Of a DNA stretch of 64,000 bases, positions 22,138 through 33,265 are shown one piece after another. A model generated the notes under the pieces. It searched no databases, had not been told where the DNA came from, and worked only from the letters and a program-made list of their open reading frames with translations. A program made the translations under genes and the position numbers. This DNA is from Polytrichum commune (Eukaryota; Streptophyta; Polytrichopsida; Polytrichales; Polytrichaceae). Each line of letters opens with the position of its first letter. Position 1 is the stretch's first letter. The stretch is taken from contig OX485806.1 of NCBI GenBank assembly GCA_950295325.1, positions 58,957,169-59,021,168 of the forward strand, in the 5' to 3' direction.

Positions 22138-23345
22138 TGGAAGACCCTGTGGCACGACAGCTAGTTCAGGATGAACTATACCCTCAATGGGTAGATGACA
22201 TGGGGCACAGTTTTTGGAATGCTCGCGACACTCCTTGCCATCCTTGCCTTCCAACAATAACAAACCACTCGGCAACACCTCCTTCACCCGAAGGATAGTG
22301 CGCCCCGCCCTGACATCCAATGTTGTAGGCGCCTCACGTTGGAGATAAATATAATCCCCCTGCCGGAATCTCCGCAACTGAGGTTGGTAAGCACCACTGC
22401 GAATGCATGCACAATGCAATATGTCACGGTGTTGAGCAATGGACAAATTCTCCATGGCCATAGGCATGGCCCTCTGGAAGAATTGATCCCGCTCCTGCAA
22501 ATACTCTGCCCAAATGTTTGGGTCATCCAAGTCCACAACATAAACTAGTTTTTCCCAGATAGAACTCGAGAGTATAGGCTCACGTCCATACAACAACTGA
22601 TACGGGCTGTAGGACGCCAAAAAGGCATGCCTACTAAATCGATAGCCCATAGCAATCCAAGGCAACATAAGGTTCCAATCCCGGTGGCTCCCTCGAAATA
22701 ATCCATACTTCCTCGAGCCACGCTTGGTTGTCTGAACAACCCGTTCAACCAAGCCATCCGCCACTGGATGATCCCGAAAGGTGGTGCGGTGATCTATGAG
22801 CGCCTTAGTGCACAAGTCCTCAAAAACACCGAGGAACTTCCTCCCTTGGTTCATCAATACCTCAGCCGGTGCTCCAAAACGTGCCAACACACAATTCAAA
22901 AAGGGGCCGTGGCCAACTCTGCAGAGTTTTGGGGTAAAACAACAAGCTCAATCCACTTGCTAAAATGCTCCACCATCACCAACATGTACTTTGCTCCACG
23001 TGGCGTGACAACCAACGGCCCCGCAAAGTCCAGCGACCAACGGTAGCCCAATCCCATGATAGGTAAGGGCTATAACTAAGGTGACAAGGTGTTAAAGCTA
23101 GACCTGACCCGGTCACAAACTTCACACCTCCCGACATAAGCAGCCACCTACTGATACATGCCAATCCACCAATATTGGCCATGCAACATCGAATGTGTCA
23201 TGCGTATGCCAAAATGGCCAAGTTCCTCGTGCACTTGTCACACCAAGGAGGCCCTTTGATCCGGTCTAGGGACAATACGCCTTGTCCCATCCGACCACAA
23301 TCGAAATAACAAACCGTTCTCCCAACGGACCCTTGTTATTCGATG
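22138..23345 (-). pseudogene. Integrase of the methyltransferase retroelement
   Basis: The frame has a zinc-binding module (HEELGHFGIRMTH... CEVCDRVR, with one internal stop) and the core motif WSLDFAGPLVVTPRGAKY. The second catalytic position reads N instead of D (VLMNQGRKF), and the third has a conserved E (HPVADGLVERVVQT). A C-terminal module with FRQGDYIYLQREAP and RVKEVLPSGLLLLEGKDG follows. The frame changes near 22900. The D-to-N change and the stops indicate an inactive copy. Confidence 0.8.
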
Positions 23346-23439
23346 TCCAATCTTGTCCCTTTCCATTACCGAGGTAGACGAAAGAAAGGTCCCCTGTTGA
23401 AGCTTTTGCAATTCGCCAAACCCAAGAAAGCACGAAGTC

Positions 23440-24125
23440 TCGGCACATCGACTAGTGCTGGAATCTTCTCCAAGGCGTCCACCTTAGCTTGTTGTACCCC
23501 AAGACCTCCTGGAACAATCATATGCCCCATTTATGCCAGTCGGTCATGGAAAAACTTGCATTTGCCGTGGTGTAAGCGCAATCTCCAGTGCTGCAACCGT
23601 TCAAAAACGGCTTGCAGATGCCTCACATGCTCTTGTGGTGTCCTGCTGAAGATGATCACATCGTCTATGTAACACCGAGTACAGGGCAAGCCAGAGAGGA
23701 CCTGGTCCATCACCCTTTGAAACTCAGCAGGTGCATTATTCAGGCCAAATGGAAGAAACTTCCAATGGTAAAGTTGATCCTTCCCATCTTGATCAACTCC
23801 CCAAAATGCGGTTTTCACCCGGTCTCCCACAAGTAATGGGAGCTAGTGATAGCCAGATCTCAAGTCCAACGTGCTAAAAACTCGAGCAAATCCGAGGGCA
23901 TCGAACAACTTCTCCGGGATTGGCATGGGATACCGATCCGACTTGGTCTTCCGGTTAACTGGACGGTAATCCCCTCACATCCGCTTCTCCGTCCAATTGC
24001 CAAAGATATTCTTCTTCGATGGCATAACCGTAGCACAAGCATACTCCCCGTTGGAAAGTTCGATTAACCTTGCTGCCAAGAATTCTCGGCAACGAGTCTG
24101 AATGCCAATCCGCTCAGAAACACTG
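23440..24125 (-). pseudogene. Reverse transcriptase of the methyltransferase retroelement
   Basis: Recognisable motifs are NGEYACATVMPSKKN, DYRPVNRKTKSDRYPMPIPE, STLDLRSGYH, AFWGVDQ, WKFLPFGLNNAPAEFQRVMD and the catalytic YIDDVIIFS, followed by the thumb (LRLHHGKCKFF; QQAKVDALEKI; LRAFLGLAN). Stops interrupt the frame near 23840 and 23975. After the thumb only about 100-200 bases separate it from the integrase, so the RNase H domain is almost wholly deleted. Confidence 0.8.
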
Positions 24126-24249
24126 AGTCTATAAGGTCTCCGAAAAATTGGATGGTCGTCCTCAAACTGAATGTGGATGGGTTTTCCCTTATAACCTATG
24201 TGGTTTCCCTCTCCACTAGAAGAAAACCACCTGGTGCTGGCATGGACTC

Positions 24250-24540
24250 TAATTGCTAATGAGAAGAGGGGGCATTAACCATGCCCCCAACATCTGTGCT
24301 AGCAATAAAGTCCATCCGTTCTTCACCACCACCAATATGTGATGATGAAGCCACCACCGGAGGTGAAGAAGCCGAAGCAGTATAAACCCGTTGAACTCGG
24401 AGCTCCTCCATGACCTGCTGCTCGAATCGAAAGATTCGTTCGGCTTCTCCAACCGTGACCTCAATTCCTTCCTCCATGGATGTGGACCGCTGTGCCCCCT
24501 GACCAGAATCCTCTGCCCCCAGAGACAACAACTAGTCACC
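24250..24540 (-). pseudogene. Spacer between methyltransferase and RT
   Basis: An open frame encodes MEEGIEVTVGEAERIFRFEQ and QVMEELRVQRVYTASA, a charged spacer with serine-rich patches. It stays in the frame of the methyltransferase C-terminus at 55030-55200 if the CACTA element and one AAG copy are left out, apart from a TAG near 24533. This supports one original reading frame across the insertion. Confidence 0.6.
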
Positions 24541-24561
24541 ATGATGCCGTTGCAATGTAAG

Positions 24562-25340
24562 CACTACAACAAAATCGACAAAAAACGACTTTGTTTATGA
24601 TTGTTATTTGAGTCGTTGAGAACTACAATGACTTTTAATTTTTGTGTTATTACAGACGACTTGTAACGGACAGACAATCATTGGAGACGTGACGTGGGAA
24701 CCTGAACTCTATAGTCATATAGGGTAGTCGTAAACATGTTGAGCAGACGTAGCAAACCGTCATGACGCAGATTTCACGTGGCATTCACGCCACGACCTCA
24801 CAACCAGGTCATCATATGACATGGCATCCATGCCACAACCTCACATCCGGGTCATCATCTGAGTTGGCTCTCACGCCATGTCAACAAACACGTGGCTTCC
24901 GAGCCAATTGGCCATGTCATCATGACAAGTGGGCAACTAATATAATGCCACGTGTCCATAAATAAAGTTCTTGTGTAGTCATTTGCCGGTTGTTAAACAT
25001 GACATGGCGCATACATGAAGCACGTTGGGTTTTGCCATGTGGTCATGTGTATCCGAAACGACTATTATGTTACTATTGAAGGACTACATGCTAGTGACAT
25101 GTGCACGGGTTTAGGCCATCTATGAGCACATTGAGCCTTTGTTTATTCTTTCATTAGTGGGACATTTCAGTGTGTGTGCTGAGGTGTCAGGGGTACATGT
25201 GTCTTTTGTAATGACTCAGACCTCCACGTGGATGCATAAATGACTAGAATTCGACATCAGGTACACATTTTTATGCTTTTTGTGCGGCCATGATTGTACC
25301 ACGACGGATTTGTGTCATGCTATTTTGACTGCGAGGCGAC
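24562..25340. repeat. CACTA left subterminal region
   Basis: Repeated short ACGACT and AATGACT motifs (24585, 24655, 25055, 25335, 25365) match the form of subterminal transposase-binding sites in CACTA elements. A 46-bp tandem duplication at about 24777-24868 carries CATGCCAC, CAACCTCACA and GGTCATCAT blocks. No coding potential is seen. Confidence 0.6.
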
Positions 25341-25738
25341 TTTGAATGGTTAACAACGACTTTACTGCAAAATCTGTGCAGTCATTGATATACACTCAAC
25401 ATCCATCTCAACTTGACAGTGACTACAAAATCTGCGAAGAACTCGACCTCAACGACGACAAAATTGCTACTCAATGCATGCCAATGACAATGAGAAATTG
25501 CGTTAACAATACCTTTCAAGCACGCAACTACCATTCAAGCATTAAGGAGGGAGACTCAATGGGTGAGTCGGGATCATATTTAAAAAAGAATACATATTTC
25601 AAATTTATTGTTCAGTTCCCAACAAAATGCGTGGGCGTGTTCTTGAGTGGGTTCAGAGTTTACAATGCGGAAGCCCTCTATGTCCTCCCTAATAAGTACG
25701 TGGGAGGAAATTCATGCTGCTCTCAGGTTCCTTTCATT

Positions 25739-26074
25739 TCACAGTGTGCATCCTCCCACCACATCTTTCACTACCCATTGGTCTCCGTCCTCATGTGGAT
25801 ATGCAAGTTTTACGTCACCTAGGTAAGCAGTGGTCACGTCCACTTTGTAGCAAAACTCCGGAATGACCTTAAAGTGAAACTTATCCACATCCCCCACACC
25901 GTTGATTTTACCAATGGCCACCTTCCGTCTCTTGTTTTTCGGGCTCATCATATGCACGGATTGCCCAACATTGAACTGCACCCATACACCATCCACAAAA
26001 CAATCAATGGCATAACTCATACAATGTAAGTATCTAATTAGCAATGTGTCAGCAATCAAGGCTTCATGTGGCAC
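25739..26074 (-). pseudogene. C-terminal exon of CACTA TNPA-like gene, DUF8039-like
   Basis: The frame has RRKVAIGKINGVGDVDKFHF, VIPEFCYKVDVTTAYLGDVK and AYPHEDGDQWVVKDVVGGCT. The sequence of a VAxGKI strand, an IP-x-GCY-x-V-x-V segment and a closing V-x-DAVG-x2 is the layout I know from C-terminal domains of plant transposon proteins annotated as DUF8039. It lies at the 3' end of the left-hand gene. Confidence 0.55.
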
Positions 26075-26169
26075 TAACCAATGTTTTCATTGCCCTCCAA
26101 TGTCACTTCCATAATGGACTCAAAAACCCACACCAAATAATGCCTACGACATTTATACGGTTCTAAAAA

Positions 26170-26330
26170 TGTTCAGGGATGGATTGCTTAAGGACTGCTG
26201 AATGATTGCCTAATGACTGCTAAATCACCGCTAAATGACTGTTGAATGACTGCTAACTGACTGCTAAATGACTGCCGAATGACTATTGTCTGACTGCTAA
26301 ATGACTACTAAATGACTTCCAAAAATGTTC
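26170..26330. repeat. Array of TGACTGCTAAA-type motifs
   Basis: At least ten spaced copies of AATGACTGCTAAATGACTG-like units (period 10-12 bp). Similar arrays occur at 31260-31400, 49389-49540, 50195-50300 and 53505-53580, always between exons of the CACTA genes. Confidence 0.75.
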
Positions 26331-26469
26331 ACGGATGGATTGCACAAACTGGGCGTGCAGGCAATGTTGTATTGCCTTATGTGCTATCCCCTGTTTTTGC
26401 ACCCCTTCCCCACAATTCCATCCCGGGAACCACCTACACATGCAAGTAAAATCCAAATTCAATTAGTCA

Positions 26470-27519
26470 TGGACCAACTAGGAGGAGGAGGGCAATGTTT
26501 ATTATGAACTTCAATTCCACAACTCCCCTCACCTCCTAGAGCTTCCACAGTAGTCTTTGCCATGTTCTTCGAAAATTGATTCAGTTCACACACCCCTGCT
26601 TGCATTCTGGATAGATTGCAAATGGACCAAAAACTTCCAACGTCCTGGTGCACATAGAGGCCTTGAAGAGCTGGCCATAATTTTTGCTGTAAGTAATCTT
26701 TGTCCTCAAATAAATCCTTCAGATTTGTAACATAGAAAGGGGGGGGATGATCACATTCGATTGTGGGTTGAAGTCCATCCTAGGCTCATGGTGGTCTATG
26801 ATAACAGTGTTGGTAGCATCCCAACATGGCCATTTCTTCCAAACCTTGATCAAGGGTTTCCCCCACAATGAAACCTTATCACTTTTTTTAATTTACTCGC
26901 AATCATTTGCTGACCACGTGAAAATTGGTATATGGCCTTTCAAATGTGAGAACACTGGTAGGATCTCCCGTAGAACCTCTTTCATATACTCATTACTCTT
27001 TGTACCCCAAAATGCTATTTTGAACATTTTAAAACACCGGCCCAAGAACTTCATCATCCATGGCCTGAACACGAATCTACGTGTGTAAGTTTTTTTGGTC
27101 ACACGGATGTTGCAGTTTGGATTTGGTTGAGTCAATAGGCTGGTATCCAGAAGTGTACTATGCACATTGAAGATCAAAAGTTTGGTTTGATTGTAGGGTT
27201 CCGCTATCGAATTCATACTAAAACTTAGCGGCGGACTCACCTGACCACCATGCGTACTGTTTGAACCACCAATGTCACCTATCTTGCTTGGTGACATGAT
27301 CTTGGGGTTTTTGCTCACAGATTCCGGAGATTCTCCCTTCCCCACTGACGCAACAAGGGATGCATCCTCAGCCAACACAACAACGTCTCCGCCCTCTATA
27401 TGCTCACTCTCCACAATTTGCTCCAGCTTTTTCCCTCCTCCCAAACTCCCACCTCCACCACTGATGCGCTCCCCACTCCCACCTACCTTTTGTGCCACTC
27501 CCCTAGTTGCGTTTTCCAT
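26470..27519 (-). pseudogene. FCP1/NIF-like pseudophosphatase domain in CACTA TNPA-like gene
   Basis: After a G-rich linker the frame reads KLLIFNVHSTLLDTSLL, RRFVFRPWMMKFLGRCFKMF and KIAFWGTKSNEYMKEVL, then (beyond a stop at about 26890) SLWGKPLIKVWKKW, NTVIIDHHEPRMDFNPQSNV. This follows the FCP1 homology order: DxDxT loop, R-PG-x3-F, the WSS-like segment, K-x-L-x2-W, LIDD. The nucleophile motif DxDxT reads N-V-H-S-T, so both aspartates are lost, and LIDD reads IIDH. FCP1 enzymes dephosphorylate the RNA polymerase II tail; this version would bind rather than catalyse. A C-run frameshift near 26740 follows. Confidence 0.75.
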
Positions 27520-28247
27520 ATTCCCTCCCTTCCCCCCCCACTCCCATCCACTGCAATGTTGGGAGGGCCACTGTCATGTTTTACAACCCCACCTACAACA
27601 GCTCCAACTTCCTGCCTCCCATCATCCGGGGTTATTGGCTGCCCAGTGGCCACCGCTGCTGCAGCTCGCCTCTTCATACCTCCCTTCGCTGTCCTCCCTT
27701 TTTTGGGGGCCTTCTTGCTTGCACGGCCCTTGCTCCCCACCTGACCATTCTCTTACGACACGGTAACCCCCTTCAACTTAGCATCTTTGCTTCTAGTCAA
27801 CCTAGTATATACTAAAGGCTGGTTGTCATCTTCACTATGATGGTCTGTGTCATCCACCACATCTATTGGCAACGTAATGGAGGTTCCAATGCCAACCGGG
27901 CGGGATTGGGCTTGATTCTCGCACGTAGACTTAGGAATGCTTCCATGGATGCCCTCGTTGTTGACTGCCATCTTGGGCTCGCTCACAATGGTCCTCGACT
28001 CCAATTTAGTCATTAGGCTCGTCAACATAGTAGCCAGGCTATTCAACGTCAACGTGTTAGCTTTCAAAGCTTGCTCATTGTTCTGACTAGTCAATAACAT
28101 CTCAGACAGTTGATGCCTAAACTCGGCCTGGGTTAGCTCCATAGCAGCAATGCGTGCTGACATCCTCCCTGACAGGGCTTGCTGTGCACACCACAAACAA
28201 GGACTTCCAACCTTAGAATGGGATCCAGTTAGGGTCTGCCCTAGCAT
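27483..28247 (-). pseudogene. Middle exon of CACTA TNPA-like gene (coiled coil, basic linker)
   Basis: The upper part reads GRMSARIAAMELTQAEFRHQ, LSEMLLTSQNNEQALK and TMLTSLMTKLESR, a heptad-rich helix such as TNPA-like proteins use for dimerisation. An acidic patch (DDTDHHSEDDNQP) follows, and in a second frame the basic stretch KGRASKKAPKKGRTAKGGMK and RRAAAA, likely a nuclear signal or DNA contact. A stop at about 27755 and a frame change separate the pieces. Confidence 0.55.
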
Positions 28248-28259
28248 TCATTTGAATAC

Positions 28260-28560
28260 AATTTCACCACTACACAATGACACATAATCTACTGACTGCA
28301 GCTACACAATGACTCATTAAGCACTAGGTGCAAGTACACAATGACTTAAATACAACTGTCAATACTTTGCAACAACGACACATATAGCGGGATATACAAC
28401 TACATAATGACACATAAAATACATGATACAACTAAACAATGATACATAAAGCATTGAATTATGACTGCACAATGACCAATACTTGCTACTGGAAACAACT
28501 ACACAATGACACATATTGTGTAGGATACAACTATAGAATGAAACATTGATCACTCCATAC
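28260..28560. repeat. Intron with ACAATGACACATA-type repeats
   Basis: Loose copies of ACAACTACACAATGACACAT recur about every 30-50 bases. They share the ATGAC core with the TGACTAGTGAA arrays elsewhere in the element. Confidence 0.6.
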
Positions 28561-28599
28561 ATACAACTGACCAGGAACCAGTAAAATGCACATGCAAAC

Positions 28600-28785
28600 A
28601 CTTTGTGGATCTTACAGAGGTGCATGCCCTTGTCTGCTCTGAATCCTGCAGGTCCTCCGCTATTTCCGTAATCTCGGGACTCCTCTGTCTCTTCTTCTTT
28701 TGTCATCATGAACACGCGCTCAATTTTTGGCCCACATTTCAAAGTCACCAAGCCCAACTCAACATAATGGTGAAGGAACACTAGA
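28600..28785 (-). pseudogene. Exon of CACTA TNPA-like gene
   Basis: The frame HHYVELGLVTLKCGPKIERV, then MMTKEEETEESRDYGNSGGP, ends at a GTAAGATC donor near 28612. It lies between the Transposase_24-like exon and the coiled-coil exon. An acidic region; no motif. Confidence 0.45.
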
Positions 28786-28821
28786 AAATCATTACTAATC
28801 ATTGCTAAACACAACACTTAC

Positions 28822-30482
28822 CAACTGCGCTTCTTTCCCAGCTTTGCCAGCTTGTCGCGCACCTCTCCATGAGGACTGCCCGCAACACCATGGGCACAAG
28901 GGGGACCCCGGAGTGACACCCGGGACTTGTGGCGCCATTGGTGAGAGGGCCCAAGTACTCTTAGCATGGGTGAGGGCCCCGGGCGTTGAGAACGCCTCTC
29001 ACCCACGGGGACTAAGAGTCATGAGGGTAAGGCCATAAGTTATGAGTAGCTTATGGCGGTGGAATTCTAGAATGCTAAGGAACACCTCAATCGGAGGTGC
29101 TAGCTAGGAGATATGGCCATTTGAGTGGGGCGCTGTCCCGGGACAACACCCTGGGACAGCAGTGACCTGGGAGTGGTGCCCGGGACTGCCAAGGTTTGAA
29201 GAGCCATAACTTCCTCAATACTTGCCCAAATGAGGCAAGTGATGGGTCCATCGGCATCTACGAAAAGAGTAGGTGACGATAGAGTGGTTGTTTAATAGAA
29301 TCAGACATAATATGTAGAAGTTATGGTGGTCTGAAGCTGTTGGGGGGTTCCAGCCCCAGCGGCTAAGGGAAAATGTCCACTTGGCCCCAACCCTTGTAGA
29401 GAGACAAAAGGATACTTGATGGTGGGGTAGGGGCCCCGCCCAAAGTCGTAGAGGCTTATATGGGTGAGGCGGCTTAGCCGACCGACCCCCCCGGAGCATA
29501 CTTGGCAATGTGCTCCGGGTAGTTGTAGTGTTGTTTTGGCAACACGATGATCAACTCAAGAGTGGACTTCCATGGATGGAAGTCCACCTTAGCCATTGGC
29601 TACCTACTAAGGGGAGAGTCCCGAATGCATGTGTAGGAGGGTTTGGTGACCTAACCATGAGCTTGAAGGTCCGCGGTTTTGGGAGCTAACCATGCATGTG
29701 CGTGGGATGTGCAGGTTAGCGCTCGTGGCACTTGCTAGGTTGGAAAGGCGGTCAAGCTAAGTGAAGGAAAACTAGCAAGGGTTGCGACACAGCCCGCCAA
29801 CGGTGGATTGGTTATTCACTAACTTCCTTGCATTTGCCATTCTGATTGCCTTCTGCTCCGTCTCTGGTTTTGACCAGTACTCACAAAGATGTGCCCACTG
29901 ATCGGGCTCAATGTAAATCGGGCATTGTTTCTTTCCACCCAAAAATCATGTCTTCATTTTAGTCCTCTCAATCTTCATCTGCCTCTTTACTGCATTCTTG
30001 AATCCCTTCTCTGATAGTTTGTTCCCCACATATTCAAACTCATTGTCTAGGGCACTCCTTAGTTTCTCAATGCTGCAAGGGGATTGGTCCTTCCACTCCA
30101 CACAACTCACGTCCAATATCCTAGAGATCAGGCTCCTATATGCTTCGTCAAATTCATTCTTACCTTCGCAACCTCCATCTATGTCTCCACCCGCCTTGAC
30201 CTTCACCTTGTGCGGTTTCTGCCCCACAACTCTCCTTGCATCCACTGACTCCTCTATTTCCTTCCTATGCGCTTTCCTTGCTGCCCTCGCCTCGCTCTCT
30301 GGCTTCAATGTGGGACCCTCGTTATGTGGGGCCGCGGGAGCTTGTTGTGGCTGCATCCAAGGACTAGGAAATTGTTGAGCCATCATCCATGGGGTGGGCT
30401 GACCCATCATCCACGGGCCATGTTGCCCCATCATCCACTGTTGTTGTTGTGTGGATGGCAGCGCCATCCATGGTTGTTGCAT
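28822..30482 (-). pseudogene. TNPA-like plant transposase (Transposase_24 type), split by solo LTR copy C
   Basis: From ATG at 30482 the frame has a Q/M/W/P-rich low-complexity start (repeats of WMMGQ), then KAHRKEIEESVDARRVVGQK, EFEYVGNKLSEKGFKNAVKR, an in-frame TGA at 29948-29946, and YIEPDQWAHLCEYWSKPETE. The W-x2-LC-x2-W-x2-PE-x3-K pattern is the core of plant Ptta/En/Spm Transposase_24 proteins, which bind subterminal repeats. Coding resumes beyond the LTR at 28852 with AKLGKKRS and a GTAAGT donor. The matching family usually has HTGGS at the split site; here it reads VGGL. Confidence 0.7.
28853..29789 (+). mobile_element. Solo LTR, copy C (about 937 bp)
   Basis: The termini TGTCGCGCAC and GGTTGCGACA match copies A and B. 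The flanks are CAGCT (28848-28852) and CAGCC (29790-29794), a 5-bp duplication with one mismatch. Slightly shorter and more diverged than A and B. It interrupts the TNPA-like coding exon. Confidence 0.85.
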
Positions 30483-30715
30483 CCACGAGGGATTGGTCGG
30501 GAGTGCAGTTTCTGGTTAAGGAGGAGATGCTGTTTTTGGTTGGAAGACGTGCGACTTCGTGCAAAGAACCAACATCATCATGAGCGCATAACTACATTCA
30601 TTTCGACAGTTCCGGTAATTGTCTTAGGAATGTGAAGCGACATGTTACTACATGAGAAGCTACACACATGAGAACCGACTGAATTCGCAATTCTTCACAT
30701 ATTCACATCCAGAAA

Positions 30716-31023
30716 TTACCGCATCGGATATTCTGAAACAAACCTACAAGAAGGCATGAAAATTATCTTTTTGGCTGGGCTCTTGAATATTTGTCTTGTA
30801 CGCCTCTTTGTTGTACTTGACCCTGGCAGATCCGAGGTGCCTCCTCGTAGTGAGTAAACATCTTTATCCTCTTCCTCATCTGCAAGTGGCTCACCAACCA
30901 CACAATCACGTACGTACGGACAGTTGCAGTGGCAATGACGATCATGCAACGTAGAGAAAAGTCACCATGCACCGAAATTGGAGCCAGTAGAATCCCCCGT
31001 GCATGTTCAATTAGAAATTGCAA
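30716..31023 (-). pseudogene. Possible 5' exon of CACTA TNPA-like gene
   Basis: Two overlapping frames are open; the one with VGEPLADEEEDKDVYSLRGG and KRRTRQIFKSPAKK looks most protein-like. Plant TNPA-like proteins often start with a short RRGPT-type basic motif, and this may be its counterpart, but similarity is weak. Confidence 0.3.
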
Positions 31024-31259
31024 CGTGGTTTAGAGGGGTTGTTTCAAAGGGATCAGCTCTAGTGCTCAGCCAAGAAAAGATGTTAGTTGAAGCCTACAAA
31101 CCCTTGTATATTGTTCCACCTTTGTGAATGTTGCAATGTCCCGACTCCATGAGTGCTGGAGCTCATGAAAAATGTCAGTTGGTCAACAGTCCCTACACAA
31201 TATATGATGTAGGCTTCATATAGGTGCGGTTGGGACTAGGATTTAAGGAATGTATGGGT

Positions 31260-31400
31260 TTTGAATGACTATGAATTACTACTTAATGACTAGTTTGCAA
31301 CTAGTGGATGATTGGTGAATGGCTGCTCAATAACTAGTGAATGACTGGTGACTGATTGGTGAATGACTGTTGACTGACTGGTGACTGAATGCTGAATGAC
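31260..31400. repeat. Array of TGACTAGTGAA-type motifs
   Basis: About ten units of AATGACTGGTGACTGA form, mixed with AACTAGTGAATGACTGG. It is upstream of the TNPA-like gene. The following 31400-31940 shows no gene. Confidence 0.7.
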
Positions 31401-31941
31401 TAGTTAAAGACCATAAAACCACTCTGATATACAAATACGACTGACCTATACATACTTCTATGACCACCATGGTAGAAAGACTCTATATCATGATTGTCAT
31501 TCGCATTCTTGGGAAACAATAGTGGTCAATTTGGTAACTGGACTAATCAATTTGAACCTGCTTTACTGAAAAAATTGGACCACTGTGGCAGTGTGGCTAA
31601 TTAAGGGCACATATGTAGAGTAATAAAATGAAACTACTACAACATATCACATAAGTATTTGCTAACAAACAGCTAAATGGGTAACATTTGCCTTTTAAAA
31701 CACTATGAACTATGTTTGCAGACGTAGATCCAAATAATTCAACAAACATAGTCTCAATCCATAACTTAATATGAAAAATACAAACTATGATAGTGCCAGT
31801 GTATCAATATTGAAAACCTATAAATCCATGCCAAAAATTGTATCAATATTGCATACTTGCAAAGCTATATATCTCCATTCCAAAAATTGTAGACCCCCTC
31901 TCCACTCACTTACCCATGTTCACATTTTATATCAACCATCG

Positions 31942-32147
31942 TCATGGTTGAGGACGCTCACCTGGACTGTACTCGTCCTCAGTCTTTGTCTCTACTGATT
32001 CCTCCGAACCCACCATGTCTTGAAGATCTTCCCGAGCCTCCAAGGTTGCAGTTTTCCGCAGTACTCTATGGCTGCGACGCACTCGTACCCCCAGTGCCGC
32101 CTGCCTAGCGATCGAAGCTGACTTCAATGCGCCGAAGCTGTCACGCC
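31942..32147 (-). CDS. Last exon of a CACTA-borne coiled-coil gene
   Basis: The acceptor GCTCAATGCAG precedes RRDSFGALKSASIARQAALG, VRRSHRVLRKTATLEAREDL and an acidic tail EESVETKTEDEYSPGERPQP, followed by a stop at 31942. The basic helix may be a nuclear signal. It continues the minus-strand gene whose earlier exons lie at 32.8 kb and, beyond the nested elements, 45.7-49.3 kb. Confidence 0.45.
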
Positions 32148-32769
32148 TGCATTGAGCACAATGGATAGCATGCAACAATCTCTCAATAATTGAACGACAC
32201 AAAATGAACTATACATAATGAATGATACAAAATGCATCGTACATCATGAACGATACAAACCTTCATCACACCGCATTCTCAGCATATCAGAATCACCCCC
32301 TAAATCAGCTAAGCATCGCTCGCTTATGAGCAAATAAGTGTGTCTTCACTAAGCAAAAATCAAGACTAAGTTGAATGTGGGATATTTTTGTAGAATATCC
32401 ACTTTCCCCTGTCAAAGCATGCCAGTTGCCACATGGGTCAGAAAGGAGATTTAGAGGACAATGACACCATGCAACAACATCTCAACCACAGTTTCCATGT
32501 AGGAAGGCAATGTTCGCAAAGGCTGCAATGTGGATATACCGTGTAATTGCAAGCAAAGGCCTACATAAGGGTTTGAGCCACCCTTGTACTGACCCACATA
32601 ATGACCCATGTATACAAAGATCTTCTCACCTTGTGATACCCACCAAATATCAATATCTTACAAGTATTACAAAATTTGATACCGGTCGGGTAGGTTATTT
32701 GACACCAATGTTGATATTGTATATTGATCCTATTATGCCATATTATATAACATCCAACATTGGTAAATA

Positions 32770-32950
32770 CCTCACGTTGCGTCTTTTCCTTCGCTTGGAT
32801 GAAAATAGGCATCATCCCTTGGATTTTAGCTACAATGCCCTCATTCTCTTTCAGCTTGAGGATAGTTTTGTCTTTGTCTTTCACTGTATTAGCTAAGATG
32901 TCAGTTTGGTGCTTGAATTCAGACATTTTTCTGGTGAGCTCGCCTCCCTC
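32770..32950 (-). CDS. Coiled-coil exon
   Basis: The frame ELTRKMSEFKHQTDILANTV, DKDKTILKLKENEGIVAKIQ and MMPIFIQAKEKTQRE ends at a GAGGTATTT donor. The heptad pattern of L/I/V predicts a coiled coil. It is part of a longer open frame (32561-33265) whose upstream half is the repeat at 33060-33260. Confidence 0.5.
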
Positions 32951-33049
32951 GACACCAGGGGAGATCGGAGAGCAAAGAAGCTCGAGGAGAATGCAAGGGG
33001 GAAGCCACCGAACAAGTGATGAGGTGGCGGTGTGGAAAGAACCCTGAGG

Positions 33050-33265
33050 CGCTTGAGAACGTGCTCGGGAACGCAACAGCGGTTTGGGAGCACGACGCCG
33101 ATTGGGAACACAGAGCCAATCAGGAACGCGCTCGGGAACGCAACGGCGGTTTGGGAGCGCGACGCCGATCGGGAACACGGAGCCGGTCGGGAACGAAGCG
33201 GCTGTTTGGGAGCAGAGCCGATCGGGAACGAGGAAGCCGCCCGGGAGCGCCACAGAGACCGCCAA
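33050..33265. repeat. Minisatellite of about 67 bp
   Basis: Blocks with CGGGAACGCAACGGCGGTTT and GGGAGCGCGACGCCGATCGG recur with a 67-bp offset (33073 and 33140) plus shorter GATCGGGAAC pieces. It is GC-rich against an AT-rich setting. The minus strand stays open through it (VPDRLCS, VFPIGVALPNRR), perhaps by chance of the repeat. Confidence 0.7.

Larger units (their letters stand above)
21674..24561 (-). mobile_element. Methyltransferase retroelement, left half (RT - INT - PHD)
   Basis: This is the 3' half of a minus-strand Ty3/gypsy-type element; the 5' half lies at 55023-58810 on the other side of the CACTA insertion. The AAG next to the CACTA end here is duplicated on the far side. Order on the minus strand: spacer, RT, a very short residue of the RNase H region, integrase with zinc-binding domain, PHD finger, polypurine tract. 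Several stops and frameshifts are present. Confidence 0.85.

Noticed and set aside
27272-27815. Plus-strand proline/serine-rich open frames
   Set aside because: They are the antisense of the G-rich linker of the minus-strand TNPA-like gene.
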